Shown here one piece after another: positions 12,601 to 23,163 of a DNA stretch of 64,000 nt. Under the pieces are notes generated by a model. The model searched no databases. It worked only from the letters and a program-made list of their open reading frames with translations, and was not told the origin of the DNA. The DNA is from Trema orientale (Eukaryota > Streptophyta > Magnoliopsida > Rosales > Cannabaceae). The DNA lies in contig JXTC01000241.1 of NCBI GenBank assembly GCA_002914845.1, positions 218,155-282,154 on the forward strand, given 5' to 3'. A program made the translations under genes and the position numbers. Numbering within the stretch: position 1 is the stretch's first letter; the number at the start of each line of letters is the position of its first letter.

Positions 12601-15600
12601 TGACTATGTTAATTCATTGCGAGCTGCAAGGGAGTTCAGCTCACGAATTTCTGCTTCTTTAAAGGTATTATTCCACAAGAAATTGCTGACCTCTCTCTTA
12701 TATGTTGTCATTTTTGAATTAGGGTGTTCACTTTCCAAAATACTCATGTTATGCAGCAACACGACATAACACTTATTTCAATGTGGTGGAATTGGACCAT
12801 ATAGCCTGTTGTAACTGAACTTGATTAAAATACCATAGTCAAAACTAGTTAAATCTATATCTTTTATAACAACGGTTAGCTGCTAAAAAATGTTTCATTA
12901 CTATCTGAAGCTTAATCATTTGGTATCTTGTCACTTTTGTTCCAACTTGAGAGTTCCATGTCGAGGGCCTAGACCTAGGCATGTTGGTTATCCTAGTAAT
13001 TTCTTTCTGTTTTAACGTCATCTTCAAAGAAGAAATTATAAGGCAGGATGCAGTGATGAGACTTTGTGATTATTTTGGGTTGGTTATTGCGCATCATTTT
13101 TTAGCTAGTTTCGTATTTCATGATTTTCCTGGATACAGAAGCATTGCTTTCTGATATATGTTCATGTATTGTGCTTACATTCTTTTTTGGATGCAGATGC
13201 CTGTCTTTCCATACTCTGTGTTCTATATTTTCTTTGAGCAATATCTTGACATATGGCGGATAGCTTTGACGGACATTGCTCTAGCACTCGGTTAGTAATC
13301 TATAAAATAGTACTCATATTAATTTATTTATGCTTGTATTGCTGAGATGCAAAGCTGTATTGCGTATTCTGTTTATTTGTGTGTGTGTGGTCTGTTGTAA
13401 TCTTTGTTTTGAAGCTTTTACTTCCTGATGCTTCTATATTGTTTGGTTATGCTTCATGACGGTTAATTTTATTCTACTGTGAAATTTATTTATTTTCGCT
13501 TTATCAGATTCGTACCTAATGAAGAGAATTCTTGTGCTACATTCCATTTGATTTGTCTTGCCCTGGAGGGTGTTAATGCAATTTTATTTGAGCTTTGTTA
13601 TCAAATTACTTTGAAGTAGTAGCAGTCATATTTTGGTTGCAATATTACCAGATTAAAAGAAAATTAGAAAAAGAAAAATAAAAACCACAGCAACACCACC
13701 TTGATTCAGTAACATTGACAGGATTCTTGTTTTGTCTGTTTATCCAAGTTGAATACTTTGGGTTGGAAGACCTTGATTAAGTACAATTGACAGGATTTTA
13801 TTCCGTGTGTTTACCAAGTTTGAATACTTTGGGTTGGAGAATGTAGTACATCATATTTCTCTGCTAAGACTTGCGTTGTTTCTATTCAAGAAAGCTTTCG
13901 ATATTTAATATGTTTTCATATGTTTCTCTTTACTTATGAACTTTGGGTTCTTATTCCCGTTTGAACTTAGTGGACGTTTATGTCAGTTTCAGCTTTATTT
14001 CAAATTTATTTCAGAGGAGACACTAATTATTTCACTTGTTTTTTTTGCAGGTGCTATTTTTATTGTTTGTCTGCTTATAACCTCAAGGTTTGAATTCTTA
14101 TTGAACCTCAGACCTGAAAAACTACTTATAAGCTATCAGTTTGGAAGTTAGTACACCTGTCTGAAACTTATGTTCCTTTTCTTTTTTGTGGCAGTTTATG
14201 GAGTTCATTAATCATTTTACTCATTTTGGCAATGATTGTTGTGGACCTGATGGTATAATGTTCCTTGACAATTAAGCTTCATTGTTATACATAAATATAT
14301 ATATATATATACACACATAAATATATATGCATGCTGATTACGTGTATTTGTTTATTTCTTTAGTTTATAAAGATCTTTCTAGCGTGTTACCAATAATACA
14401 TATTTAGCTTTTTCATGTCAAATTTTTATGTACTTTGTTAGAAGCGGCACTAACTTGCCTTATTGAAATCTTCAGGGTGTAATGGCAATTTTGGACATCC
14501 AACTAAATGCAGTCTCTGTTGTAAACCTCATAATGTCGATTGGGATTGCTGTTGAGTTCTGTGTCCATATCATGCACGCTTACTTGGTTTGTGTTCAGAC
14601 ATCTCTGGAAATCTACGTATTGTTAAATTTGATCTTGGAGTAGGCATTAGGCATTAATAGTTTGTTGGTTGAAGTGGGGTATGTCACTGATTTCTGTATT
14701 GTTCTCTCTCTCTCGATCTTGAAGGGACTGATAGATAGATGTGGTTTGTGAAGCATTCTTTTGTTAGAAAAGAAGATAAACTTACATTATTTTTTATAAG
14801 TTATCCAATCAGTCAGTTATATTGTCTTATTTTCTTGCCCTGAGGGAATTAAAACTGTCCAAACTCGGTTTATAGTGTGGAGCCCTCTGGATATTATCAG
14901 GATAGCATCTATCTGGAGAATTACATCCATCCTTTGTGCTGCAATTTTACAGGTGAGCCATGGGGACAGGAACCATCGCATGAAAGAAGCTCTGAGGACT
15001 ATGGGCGCTTCTGTCTTCAGGTTGACTACACATTCTTTTTTCTCCTATCGAGTCTTTTCTCCTATTGAGGCATGGTGACAGTTGTGGCACTTAGTTAAAT
15101 CTGCTCCTAGGTGAAAATTCTCTGAATGTTACAATCCGTTATGAACATAAGATACTGAAATATTCTGTTAAGATAATGTGCTGTGTAGTGTAGAACTGGT
15201 CTCTCAAAAAGCTTAACATGGAGTTCAGAACTCCTAAAGCTTGGCTGCTTAGGTGAGAATTATTTGATTAGAACGGTCTTTAGGAATGATCATATATATA
15301 CTTCTACTCTAATACCATGTTGGATGATGAGTTACTCCAAAACCTTAATCTGATTGTGAAGATTATCATGGTTTTGAAATATAACTACGAAGTATGAAGA
15401 GAGACCTTTGCTGACCTGTTTACTGATAGTTTTTACTTTTTTTAAAACCTACAGTATTTGAGAAAAGGCTGGTGGCTTTTTAGCTTGTATTTAAATTTTA
15501 ATTTTGAGCCTGGCTTGTGTCGGAAGAATAAGAGAGTAGAAAAATCTAAATAAGTTACGCTAGGGTGTTTTTTTTTTTTTTAAATAAATAATTTGACCAA

Positions 15601-16596
15601 CTCTGTTCTGAATAGTGTCTTTTCAGCTCGTTTTTAGTTTTAACCTGGTTTATGTTGAAAGGCCCCTTAAATTAGAAGGAAAAGAACAGAAAAATCTTGG
15701 ATAGTGCTGTGAATTCTTTTTTCAATGGCTTTGTGATTTCTTCAATTTACTAATTCAATTACTATTGCTATAAGTTTTTAGAAACATCTTAAGCAATTAT
15801 AGAATTAATCTTTTGATGGCTTTGCGAATTCTTCAATTTACTTTGAAATGATGCTCCAAGTTCTTGGTTTCATATCTTTTAGGCTGAGCAGTGGTTCTGC
15901 CACCGCGTATAATAGTTCTACATTTCTTTTCTTCACTTCTTTTTGCAGTGGAATTACGCTTACAAAACTGGTTGGAGTCATTGTCCTTTGCTTTGCCAGA
16001 TCAGAAATATTTGTGGTATTTGATTCTTTTTGTTTTATCTGTCAGATGCTTTTGATGCTCAAGTTGATGGCTCAAGTAGTTGCCTCGGTTTTGCAGGTTT
16101 ATTACTTTCAGATGTACCTGGCATTGGTTCTCATTGGTTTCTTGCACGGCCTTGTATTTTTACCTGTAAGTTGATTGAGTTTCCTTCTACACAATTATTG
16201 CACGGCCTTGTATTTTTACCTTTCTTTTGGGGGTGCCTTCCTGCGACAGAACACTTTTCCCCTCCTCTATGTCTTTGCTGTCCCCACAAAGATTGGCTAC
16301 ATTATTTTCCCAGTTTTATAGTTTATTGAGACCTTTTGAAATTATTTGTGTAGTGGGAAATTTAGAGGTTATTGGAAGAGAAATTTAATTATGTAAGAAG
16401 ATGACAAGGGCCATAATGAAAGCCATTATCTAATGAAAGGGTTATCTGATTTACTGTTATTGTCGCTTAACCTGGACATGACATCCCCCAAGTAAATGTG
16501 TTTAGTTCAATAATTAGATGGATCTTCCTTTGTGATTTGCAGGTGGTATTGAGTCTGTTTGGTCCAACGACAAGGAGAGCAATCATTGAGAATTGA
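650..16596 (+). CDS. NPC1: NPC1-like sterol transporter, 5'-partial, 33 exons
   Basis: Membrane protein of the Niemann-Pick C1/Patched (RND-like) family, which moves sterols across endomembranes. Exons in frame: 650-897, 1093-1278, 1882-1958, 2033-2150, 2710-2793, 3251(?)-3307, 3414-3515, 3734-3802, 4371-4466, 4536-4643, 5975-6088, 6415-6498, 7818-7946, 9085-9283, 9409-9552, 9701-9744, 9913-9996, 10103-10171, 10276-10352, 10597-10666, 11061-11210, 11857-11922, 12092-12236, 12380-12444, 12599-12664, 13197-13290, 14051-14087, 14195-14252, 14476-14586, 14953-15020, 15949-16015, 16097-16165, 16543-16596. All junctions are GT-AG with matching phases. Order of parts: C-rich end of the N-terminal luminal region (CSCGDC), first TM, luminal loop ([31 protein letters not shown]), sterol-sensing domain, second cysteine-rich loop ([13 protein letters not shown]), then the C-terminal TM bundle ([22 protein letters not shown]). 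Oddities: the exon starting near 3215-3251 lacks a clear acceptor at the conserved start, and the stop at 16594 follows a 7-bp duplication. The family call is secure; the exact start of exon 6 is not. Confidence 0.95.
2470..2581 (-). repeat. Inverted copy of an NPC1 exon segment inside an upstream intron
   Basis: Positions 2549-2581 are the exact reverse complement of 33 nt of the downstream exon at 3455-3487, the part encoding [12 protein letters not shown] second, more diverged copy in the same orientation lies at about 2470-2512. The sense pre-mRNA could therefore pair intron with exon over about 0.9 kb. Confidence 0.85.
3197..3215 (+). repeat. Poly-C tract of 19 at an exon boundary
   Basis: Nineteen C residues lie directly before the sequence that corresponds to the conserved start of an NPC1 exon (homologues read LIxATxP; here LITHFP from 3215). 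No AG acceptor remains at that junction. The next AGs are at 3183-3184 and 3249-3250, both in phase 0 but giving an added proline run or a loss of 12 residues. Confidence 0.8.
5118..5690 (+). repeat. Diverged minisatellite in an NPC1 intron
   Basis: Four or more imperfect copies of a unit of roughly 90-110 bp, each with TATTTGGTTACAAA, an ATATGCAAGTATTA block, CCTTAATTAATGTGAA and a run of CT dinucleotides near TGTAGTCTCTCTC. It lies in the 1.3-kb intron between 4643 and 5975. Confidence 0.75.
7177..7500 (+). repeat. Tandem duplication of about 161 bp in an NPC1 intron
   Basis: Two near-identical copies, 7177-7337 and 7338-7500, both beginning ACTATCTGGTGTTTATGGAG and ending GTGGATTCACTGG. 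They differ at a few bases and a small indel, so the event is fairly recent. No coding content. Confidence 0.9.
8406..8592 (+). repeat. Direct duplication of about 90 bp in an NPC1 intron
   Basis: 8407-8496 resembles 8506-8592: shared ATAAACCAGCA, TATGGCT, TGCAGATTTTTGTATCC and CTTCGTGCC-TGAGAAAATAT. It is more diverged than the neighbouring 8793-9119 duplication. Confidence 0.75.
8793..9119 (+). repeat. 161-bp duplication that copies an acceptor and an exon start
   Basis: 8793-8953 and 8959-9119 match at a constant offset of 166 bp with only a few substitutions. The downstream copy contains the real acceptor (AG at 9083-9084) and the first 35 nt of the sterol-sensing exon ([12 protein letters not shown]). 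The upstream copy has the same acceptor at 8917-8918 followed by [12 protein letters not shown] and then intron, so it is a decoy half-exon. Confidence 0.92.
10793..10916 (+). repeat. 58-bp tandem duplication in an NPC1 intron
   Basis: 10793-10850 and 10859-10916 share GGGGYTGTAAAC, TTTGCAATTTGTTGTATCG and TGCCTT at a 66-bp offset. It lies in the intron between the exons ending 10666 and starting 11061. Confidence 0.8.
13699..13839 (+). repeat. 70-bp tandem duplication in an NPC1 intron
   Basis: 13699-13769 and 13771-13839 are adjacent imperfect copies (CCTTGATT, TTGACAGGATT, CCAAGTT, GAATACTTTGGGTTGGA). Confidence 0.8.
16142..16221 (+). repeat. Repeat of the last 24 nt of an NPC1 exon in the following intron
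   Basis: The last 24 nt of the exon ending at 16165 recur exactly at 16198-16221 (begins TTGCACGGCC, ends TTTTTACCT), 56 bp downstream. The copy lacks the GT donor that follows the real exon end. Confidence 0.9.
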
Positions 16597-16860
16597 GCAA
16601 CGTGTGGAAGAATCTTCATCAAATTTGAGCTGATACCGATAGGGGTGAAAGTATGATCCTCATCCTCATTTTTGGTGATTCATGCTCCTCACTTATACGA
16701 GGACCAGGACAGCACATGATCTATGCGACTATGCCTCTCTGGTGTGGCATGGATATATGTAAAATATTTATGACCGAGAAAAATTCTTACATATATAGAG
16801 GCAGGATCTTTACAAGAGTCTTATAATTCTCTGGATATTATCATAAATATCCAGATGTAG
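16597..16860 (+). other. NPC1-like 3' flank / probable 3' UTR
   Basis: Non-coding after the TGA at 16594-16596. In the +1 frame a short tail reading [13 protein letters not shown] continues to a TGA at 16631, resembling the usual end of plant NPC1 proteins. The rest is AT-rich with no clear poly-A signal that I can fix. Confidence 0.5.
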
Positions 16861-16969
16861 AATGGGAAACAATATGGTTTCGAATGAGGCGAACATTGTT
16901 CAGTATCGAATGGGACAGTGGTCAAATGTGACGGACTTTATGGTTTGTTGGCTCAAAATGGAAATAACT

Positions 16970-17312
16970 TCTACGGCCAAATCTCAATTTGTGGAAAGCC
17001 TTCGATGGCTTCCTTATGAAAACATCAATTTTTATTTGGGCATAGACGGTATATCTTTATTTTTCGTGATCTGGACCACATTTCTGATCCCTATTTGCAT
17101 TTCAGTGGGTTGGCCTAGTATGAGAAGTTACGAGAGAGAGTATATTACAGCATCTCTAATTCATGAATTTCTCATGGTCACCGTGTTCTGCATGCTGGAT
17201 CCTTAACTATTCTATGTTCTTCCCGAAAGCGTGCTTAAACCCCATGTTGTATGGAGCTGAACATCTTCTATTCGCTGGGATAAAGTTTTTCCTCTGCGGG
17301 GGGGCCTTGTAC
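16970..17312 (+). pseudogene. nad4: Nuclear copy of mitochondrial nad4 exon 1 (NUMT), decayed
   Basis: The reading frame gives SLRWLPYENINFYLGIDGIS, then FLIPICISVGWPSMRSY, EYITASLIHEFLMVTVFCMLD, and in a second frame GAEHLLFAGIKFFLC. This is the first exon of plant mitochondrial nad4 (NADH dehydrogenase subunit 4), ending close to its normal splice point. It is not functional here: an in-frame TAA sits at 17204-17206, one extra base near 17240-17246 shifts the frame, many residues differ, and the start codon region and later exons are absent. Several differences are conserved-residue changes expected of relaxed nuclear decay. It lies between two nuclear genes, so it is a transferred fragment rather than organelle DNA. 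Confidence 0.85.
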
Positions 17313-18325
17313 AGTAAACCACACCATTATATAAATAACTTGAGATTTATGGAACGGAATCCACTCTATGGAGCATTTTCTTAGTACTGTTTTGCAACTA
17401 AAACCCCCCCCTAGATATGAAAGAGTGGAAAAAACGCTTCGATGTGGAATGGGATGCCTTTATATCTTAATGCATCATGCATGCTTTAACTTATTTGGAC
17501 CTATTGGAGTGGGATCACTTTTGGGATAACAAGAATGAAAAGCAATAAGAAGTAAGCAACTACTACTTGTGCAGAATCTGGATTAATGTACTATAACTAC
17601 ACTTTTATATCAAATTACTTGATTTATTCTGCTAAACGTTACCCCAGTGAGCCAAAACAAAGCTCTTATTTTTCTATTCGAGTTATTGTCCGAGTAAGTC
17701 TTGGACGAGGCCCTTGAAAGCTTGAAGCAAGTAGACCAATTTGGTTTTCAATTTGGATTGAACGACAAGTATTTGGTAGCCTCTCAATAGTGTGTCGGTT
17801 AGGACACCGAACTTCTTTGGAGTAACTCCATTAATGGCAGCAAAATTGGAGGCGGCTCTGTCATCTTAGAGGTTCGAGCATGTTCAAATGTGGGATTAAG
17901 CTCCTTTGATCCCTGTCCAGCTTGCGGAAGCTCTCCCACTACTCCAGCGTAAGGCTGTCACCGTAGGTCCTCGGTGAACATTCCTGTCAGGTCGTAAAAA
18001 GAAGGATTGCTCCCAGAAACGACATGTCTTAGACAGAGTACAAAATACACTTGCTTCACTTGCAATCGAAGAAAAGTGTTTTCCGGTGAAAACTACATGT
18101 CGTTTATCTCAAAGACAGTAAGATGCAGATGAAATAGCAGAATTTACGTGATGTAGTTTTCAGTTAAATAAATATCCGATTTTCAAACAAGAAAACAAAT
18201 AATCGCCCCCGAAATTGTGGACGAATAGTTGGTGTTTTCTTTTCTTCTTCGAAAAAATAATTCGAAATTTCGTTGGCTTGATTTCATTTCTTCAGTGTGT
18301 GTAATGTGTATGTATATCCATGGCT

Positions 18326-18328
<3 letters not shown>
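17313..18328. other. Spacer after the NUMT, possibly more organelle DNA
   Basis: No gene seen. The part at about 17640-18010 is less AT-rich than nearby spacers (GGACACCGAACTTC, GGTTCGAGCATGTTC, AGCTTGCGGAAGCTC, GGTCCTCGGTGAACATTCC). It could be mitochondrial intron or spacer carried in with nad4, but I recognise no domain V or gene. From about 18200 it is probably the 5' flank of the PPR gene. Confidence 0.4.

Positions 18329-18357
<29 letters not shown>
18329..18357. repeat. (CT)n microsatellite upstream of the PPR gene
   Basis: About 14 CT units, 75 bp before the PPR start codon, in the likely 5' UTR or core promoter. Pyrimidine (CT) tracts near transcription starts are common in plant genes. 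Confidence 0.9.
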
Positions 18358-18359
<2 letters not shown>

Positions 18360-18431
18360 GCCAAGCAGTAACGGAAAAAGAAAAAAATGAGAGAGAAGTT
18401 GTAAAAAAAGAGTGAAATCTAAACCTTACGT

Positions 18432-21400
18432 ATGGACCAAGCAACCACATTCGCTAAAGCTCTACTTAAGAACAGCAACAATCCCAAACTGGCATGGCTC
18501 CTCTTCAAGCGCACCCTCTCTTCCCCCATTCCCTCTTCCTCCGATCTCCGTCTTCGGTCCGTACCCATCCTCGCTCGTATACTTATCGGCGCCAAAATGG
18601 ACCCAGAAATCGATTGTCTTCATCAGCTTCTTCTTGGGTCGGAGCCAGCTGAAGCTGCTCATGCTTGTGTTGTTTCCTTGGTCAGAGTCTTGGCCAAGTT
18701 GGGTCTCCCTGACAAGGCCGTTTCGCAGTTCAAAGCTCTTCGTTCACGCTTCCCAGATAAGCTTCCTTCGGTTTTTCTGTACAATTTGCTTCTTGAATCC
18801 TCTGTTCGCGTCAGAAATGTGGATTTCGTGTTGTGGTTGTATAGGGATATGATTGTTTCCGGGGTCGAACCCGAAACTTATACCTTTAATCTTTTGATCG
18901 GTGCCTTGTGCGACTCTGGTCATCTGGAAGATGCACGAGAGATGTTCGACAAAATGCACGAGAAGGGTTGTGTTCCGAATGAGTTTAGTGTTGGGATTTT
19001 GGTTCGTGGGTACTGTAGAGCTGGGCTCGGTGACCAAGCCTTGGAGCTTTTGGATGAGAAGAAAAGTGATATTTTGCCCAATAGGGTTGTGTATAACACT
19101 TTGATATCTAGTTTCTGTAAAGAAGGTAGGACAGATGAAGCTGAGAGACTAGCAGAGAGGATGAGAGCCAGTAATATGTTTCCGGACGTTGTTACTTTCA
19201 ATTCTAGGATTTCGGCTCTTTGTAACTCGGGGCAAATACTTGAAGCTTCTAGGATATTCAGAGATATGCATATAGATGAATATTTGGGTCTGCCAAAGCC
19301 TAATATCATAACATATAATTTAATGTTGGAAGGATTTTGCAAAGAAGGAATGTTAGAAGAAGCAAAGTCCTTGTTTGAATCAATGAAAGAAAATTGCGAT
19401 TTTGTTAAATTGGAAAGCTATAACATATGGTTGTTGGCTCTGATAAGGAATGGGAAGCTGTTGGAAGCAAGATTGCTCCTTAAAGAAATGGTAGATGGAG
19501 GAATGGAACCCAGTATTTGCACTTACAACATCATGATGGATGGGTTATGCAAGAATGGAATGCTCTCTGATGCAAGAATGGTAATGGGATTAATGATAAG
19601 CAGCGGTATTTCCCCAGATACGGTAACTTATACTACTTTACTCCATGGGTACTGCCAGAGAGGGAAAGTTTTTGAAGCCAACAAAGTTCTACAAGAGATG
19701 ATGATGAATAATTGTGTTCCAAATACTCATACTTGCAACATTTTGCTACACAGCCTCTGGAAGGAGGGGAGAACATCAGAAGCAGAGGAATTGCTGCAAA
19801 AGATGAACGAGAGAGGTTATGGTATTGATACTGTGACCTGCAATATCGTGATCAATGGTCTCTGTAATAATGGGAAGTTGGACAAAGCAATTGAAATTGT
19901 GAGTGGAATGTGGACTCATGGAAGAGCTGCCCTCGGTCACTTGGGGAATTCTTTTATCGGCCTGGTTGATGATAGTAATAATGGAAAAAGGTGCAGGCCT
20001 GATTTAATAACGTATACAACCATAATCAGTGCATTATGCAAGGCTGGGAAGCTAGATGAAGCCAAAAAGAAGTTCGTGGAGATGATTGGGAAAAAGTTGC
20101 ACCCTGATTCAGTGATATATGATACGTTCATACATAGTTTCTGCAAAGAAGGGAAGATAACATCAGCATTTCGGGTCTTGAAGGATATGGAAAAGAAAGG
20201 TTGCAACAAGAGTCTGCAAACTTATAATTCCCTGATCCTCGGCCTAGGAGGTAAAAATCAAATATTTGAAATATACGGACTGCTAGATGAAATGAAAGAA
20301 AGAGGAGTTTCTCCTGATGTTTGTACTTACAATAATATGATTAGTTGTCTCTGTGAGGTGGGGAGAATCAAGGATGCCACTTCTCTTTTAGATGATATGC
20401 TGCAGAAGGGTATATCCCCTAATATGCGTTCTTTTAAAATACTAATCAAAGCATTCTGCAAGGCATGTGAATTTGAAGATGTACAGGAGGTATTTGAGAT
20501 AGCTTTGAGTGTTTGTGGACATAAGGAAGCTTTATATAGTCTGATGTTCAATGAATTTTTCGCTGGAGGGGAAGTCTTAAAAGCTAAAGAGATTTTCAAA
20601 GCTGCATTAGATAGAAATCTTCATGTAGGTACTTTCCTCTATAAAGATCTTATTGACAAACTTTGCAAAGATGAAAAGTTAGAGGAAGCCAGTGGCATTA
20701 TCTATTACATGATTGATAAGGGATATAGGTTTGACCCTGCATCATTCATGCCGGTGATTGATGGTTTGGGTAAGAAAGGAAACAAGCATGAGGCTGACCT
20801 GTTTGCTGAGAGAATGATGGAAATGGCTTCAGAAGGTAGTGTTAAAGATAAAGTTTACAGATATGACAAGGACATTAAACATAGAAATTCACGCAAAAGT
20901 GGTGGAAGTGATTGGCAGACCATAGTGCACAGGTATGAAAGTTAGGGGAGTTACTTTGATAATCATTTCTACTTGGTAATTATTCATATTGCTTTTTAGT
21001 TGTTCATCATCATTGAATTTTCTTTAGTAAAATGTTTATCATCACTATCTGAGTGGCAACGCTTTACAGCTGCTGCATGACAAAAGGGAAGACTGGGTCC
21101 TGCATTGTCATGTTTCAGCACTGATGTGCTGCTATGCGTGGTATTTGATGATCCCTAGCATTTCTCTTTTCTTGATTGAATTTCATGTCCTTTCTTCAAG
21201 TCTTGACCAAATGACTTTCCATTTGGTTGAGTTTGAGAATTTCGTTCCGTCCTATAGCTATAATATCAGAGTGGATGGCAGTGCATGTCAGTGTTGGAGC
21301 ACAAACTCACTGTGGTGTGTGTAGGTAGCATGTATTAGCAAAATAGAATAAATAAAATAAAATTTCTCGGTAGCATGCATCAGGAGGTACCTTTGATTTT

Positions 21401-21827
21401 ATTCTTGTTGTTTTCATGATTTGTGTCTTTGTTCATGGACATCTTCGAAGTTTGATATGCTAAAGGATTTGCTCATTCTTCTATCTACTTTATAATGCAC
21501 TGTATTAGTAAATGATCTATATCTGTTGAACAAGACTAAGATAATATTCCTTGGATATGTCAGAAAAGTAATTCTAATGACCTGTTTAAATTCGTTTTTG
21601 CAGTTTGACTGATCCATCCAAGACTTTCTTTGTTTTTCCTCGTAACTGCTTTGTACATTATGACATTTTTCACGTAGTATGTTTTTTCTTTCTCTAACAG
21701 AAATGATGGCAGTGGAATTGCTCTGAAAACTCTTATAAGGGTTCAGAAAGGCTGGGGTCGTGAAAGTGTGTCAAGTTCGCAGCCACGGCATAAAGAATTT
21801 CTTGATTACTGGGAAGCTAATGATTAA
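18432..21827 (+). CDS. P-class pentatricopeptide repeat protein (At2g17140-like)
   Basis: Two exons, 18432-20932 and 21701-21827, joined in phase 2 (AG/GTATGA donor, CTAACAG acceptor), giving 875 residues. If the intron were ignored the frame would stop at 20945; splicing instead adds about 42 residues ending EFLDYWEAND, a tail I recall from the Arabidopsis protein At2g17140. From about residue 110 to 790 the protein is a chain of 35-residue PPR motifs (typical units: YNTLISSFCKEGRTDEAERL, TYTTLLHGYCQRGKVFEANK, TYNNMISCLCEVGRIKDATS). There is no E, DYW or SMR domain, so it is a plain P-class protein. The family binds organellar RNA; target and compartment cannot be read here. The ATG is the first in the long frame; the N-terminus is not strongly basic. 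Confidence 0.95.
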
Positions 21828-23163
21828 ACCTCTCAACTCCCTGGAATAACTTGAGGGATAACAAAAGATTCAAGGAGACAACATTATCAATTAAGGTCTC
21901 TTTTAAGGTTTGTTTATGGTATGCTTGAAACAAATTAAATAAGTTCTGTGTCTCTTTCTGTGTCTCTTGTCAATTAATTAAGTTAATTGTACTAGGATTG
22001 GCATCATATTATCAGTGTATATTTTTATGAAAGACTCATACTGTAAGTCTTTCATATTTGAGAATCACCAGTACTCACCAATTGTTATCTGTTAACTTAT
22101 CTAAATCAAAACTAAAAGGTAATATCATGCTTTATAATGTTAATTAATTCCTGAAGAGTTACATTACTACTACTTTACAGAAAAAGATATATATATATAT
22201 ATAGGTTGCCAATCCGGTAGGTATTTCTTTTTTTTTTTTTTACCTATGTATAGGTATTGTTTTTTTAGCCGTTGGATCATCTTCTTATGGTGATCCAATG
22301 GCTATAATGAGGTGTATAAAAAGATATGCATCATTAATACTATTTCTCTCTCCTACTTTTTATAATAAAAAAATGTGCATGATAAATTTTCATTGGCCAA
22401 ATTGATACCTATGCATAAGTAAAAAAAAAAAAAATTACCTACTAGATTGGTGCCCATATGTATATCTATATATATAGATAGCGAGATTTATTGATTTGGC
22501 TTAACATATCCCATATAAAAGCTTGTTTCTTTTTTCCATAGGATTACTTTACAACACCTAAAGTCTAGTCTTTGGCTGCTGTAGAAGAAAGAATGACAGA
22601 GAACATAAAAGATATAAAAAAAAATTAACGGGTAAATGGAGATGATGTTTTTTCATAAGCTGCAGTTACATACAAGGCTAGTTAACGTGTTTTGAAGTTT
22701 TGTCTCTTGCAACTTTAGTAGCTTTTTTGAAACTTTACGCACTAACATGAATATCGGTTTGTTAAAAAAGGTTGTTTCTGCAGAAATGCAGCAGTATCTC
22801 ATTTAAAAAACTAAGAGCACTGACTAATAGGGCTCATTCTTCATACTCAGCCTATATAGTTAACACATCTAATAATCATAATTTATTTATTCCATCTACG
22901 GCATCCATTGGATTTAAAAAAAAAGATCCAAAGGGGTTTATACTGACAAGAAAAATGAACAGATAAACTAATGTTTATAACCATCAACATCATCTCCTCT
23001 TTAGACAAAGAGTGCTATAGCTAAGCTCTAACATTACAACCAGATGATAAATTCATGTGCATATGTTCATATATCTATATATATATATATATATATGTAT
23101 TTATGTAAATATGGTTTCAAGAACCACATAGCTAAGTAGCTAAGACAGACAGGTCATGGGGTA
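21828..23163. other. Convergent spacer between PPR and NLP genes
   Basis: 3' flanks of two convergent genes, AT-rich, with one MITE (22204-22455), TA runs at 22190-22202 and 23077-23096, and no coding frame of note. Confidence 0.7.
22204..22455. mobile_element. MITE, copy 1 of a family also at 53027-53240
   Basis: Terminal inverted repeats of about 20 bp: left GGTTGCCAATCCGGTAGGTA, right end reads GGGCACCAATCTAGTAGGTA on the other strand. Inside is a second palindrome around AGCCGTTGGATCA / TGATCCAATGGCT. Flanks are TA-rich, so the target duplication (perhaps ATA) cannot be fixed. No coding capacity; 252 bp. Confidence 0.8.

Noticed and set aside
14875..15078. Extended exon before the NPC1 exon at 14953
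   Set aside because: The acceptor AG at 14951-14952 and the conserved VSHGDRNHR start fix the exon; upstream frame is intron.
17640..18010. Group II intron or tRNA-like sequence
   Set aside because: No domain V consensus and no cloverleaf that I can fold by eye; left as possible organelle DNA only.
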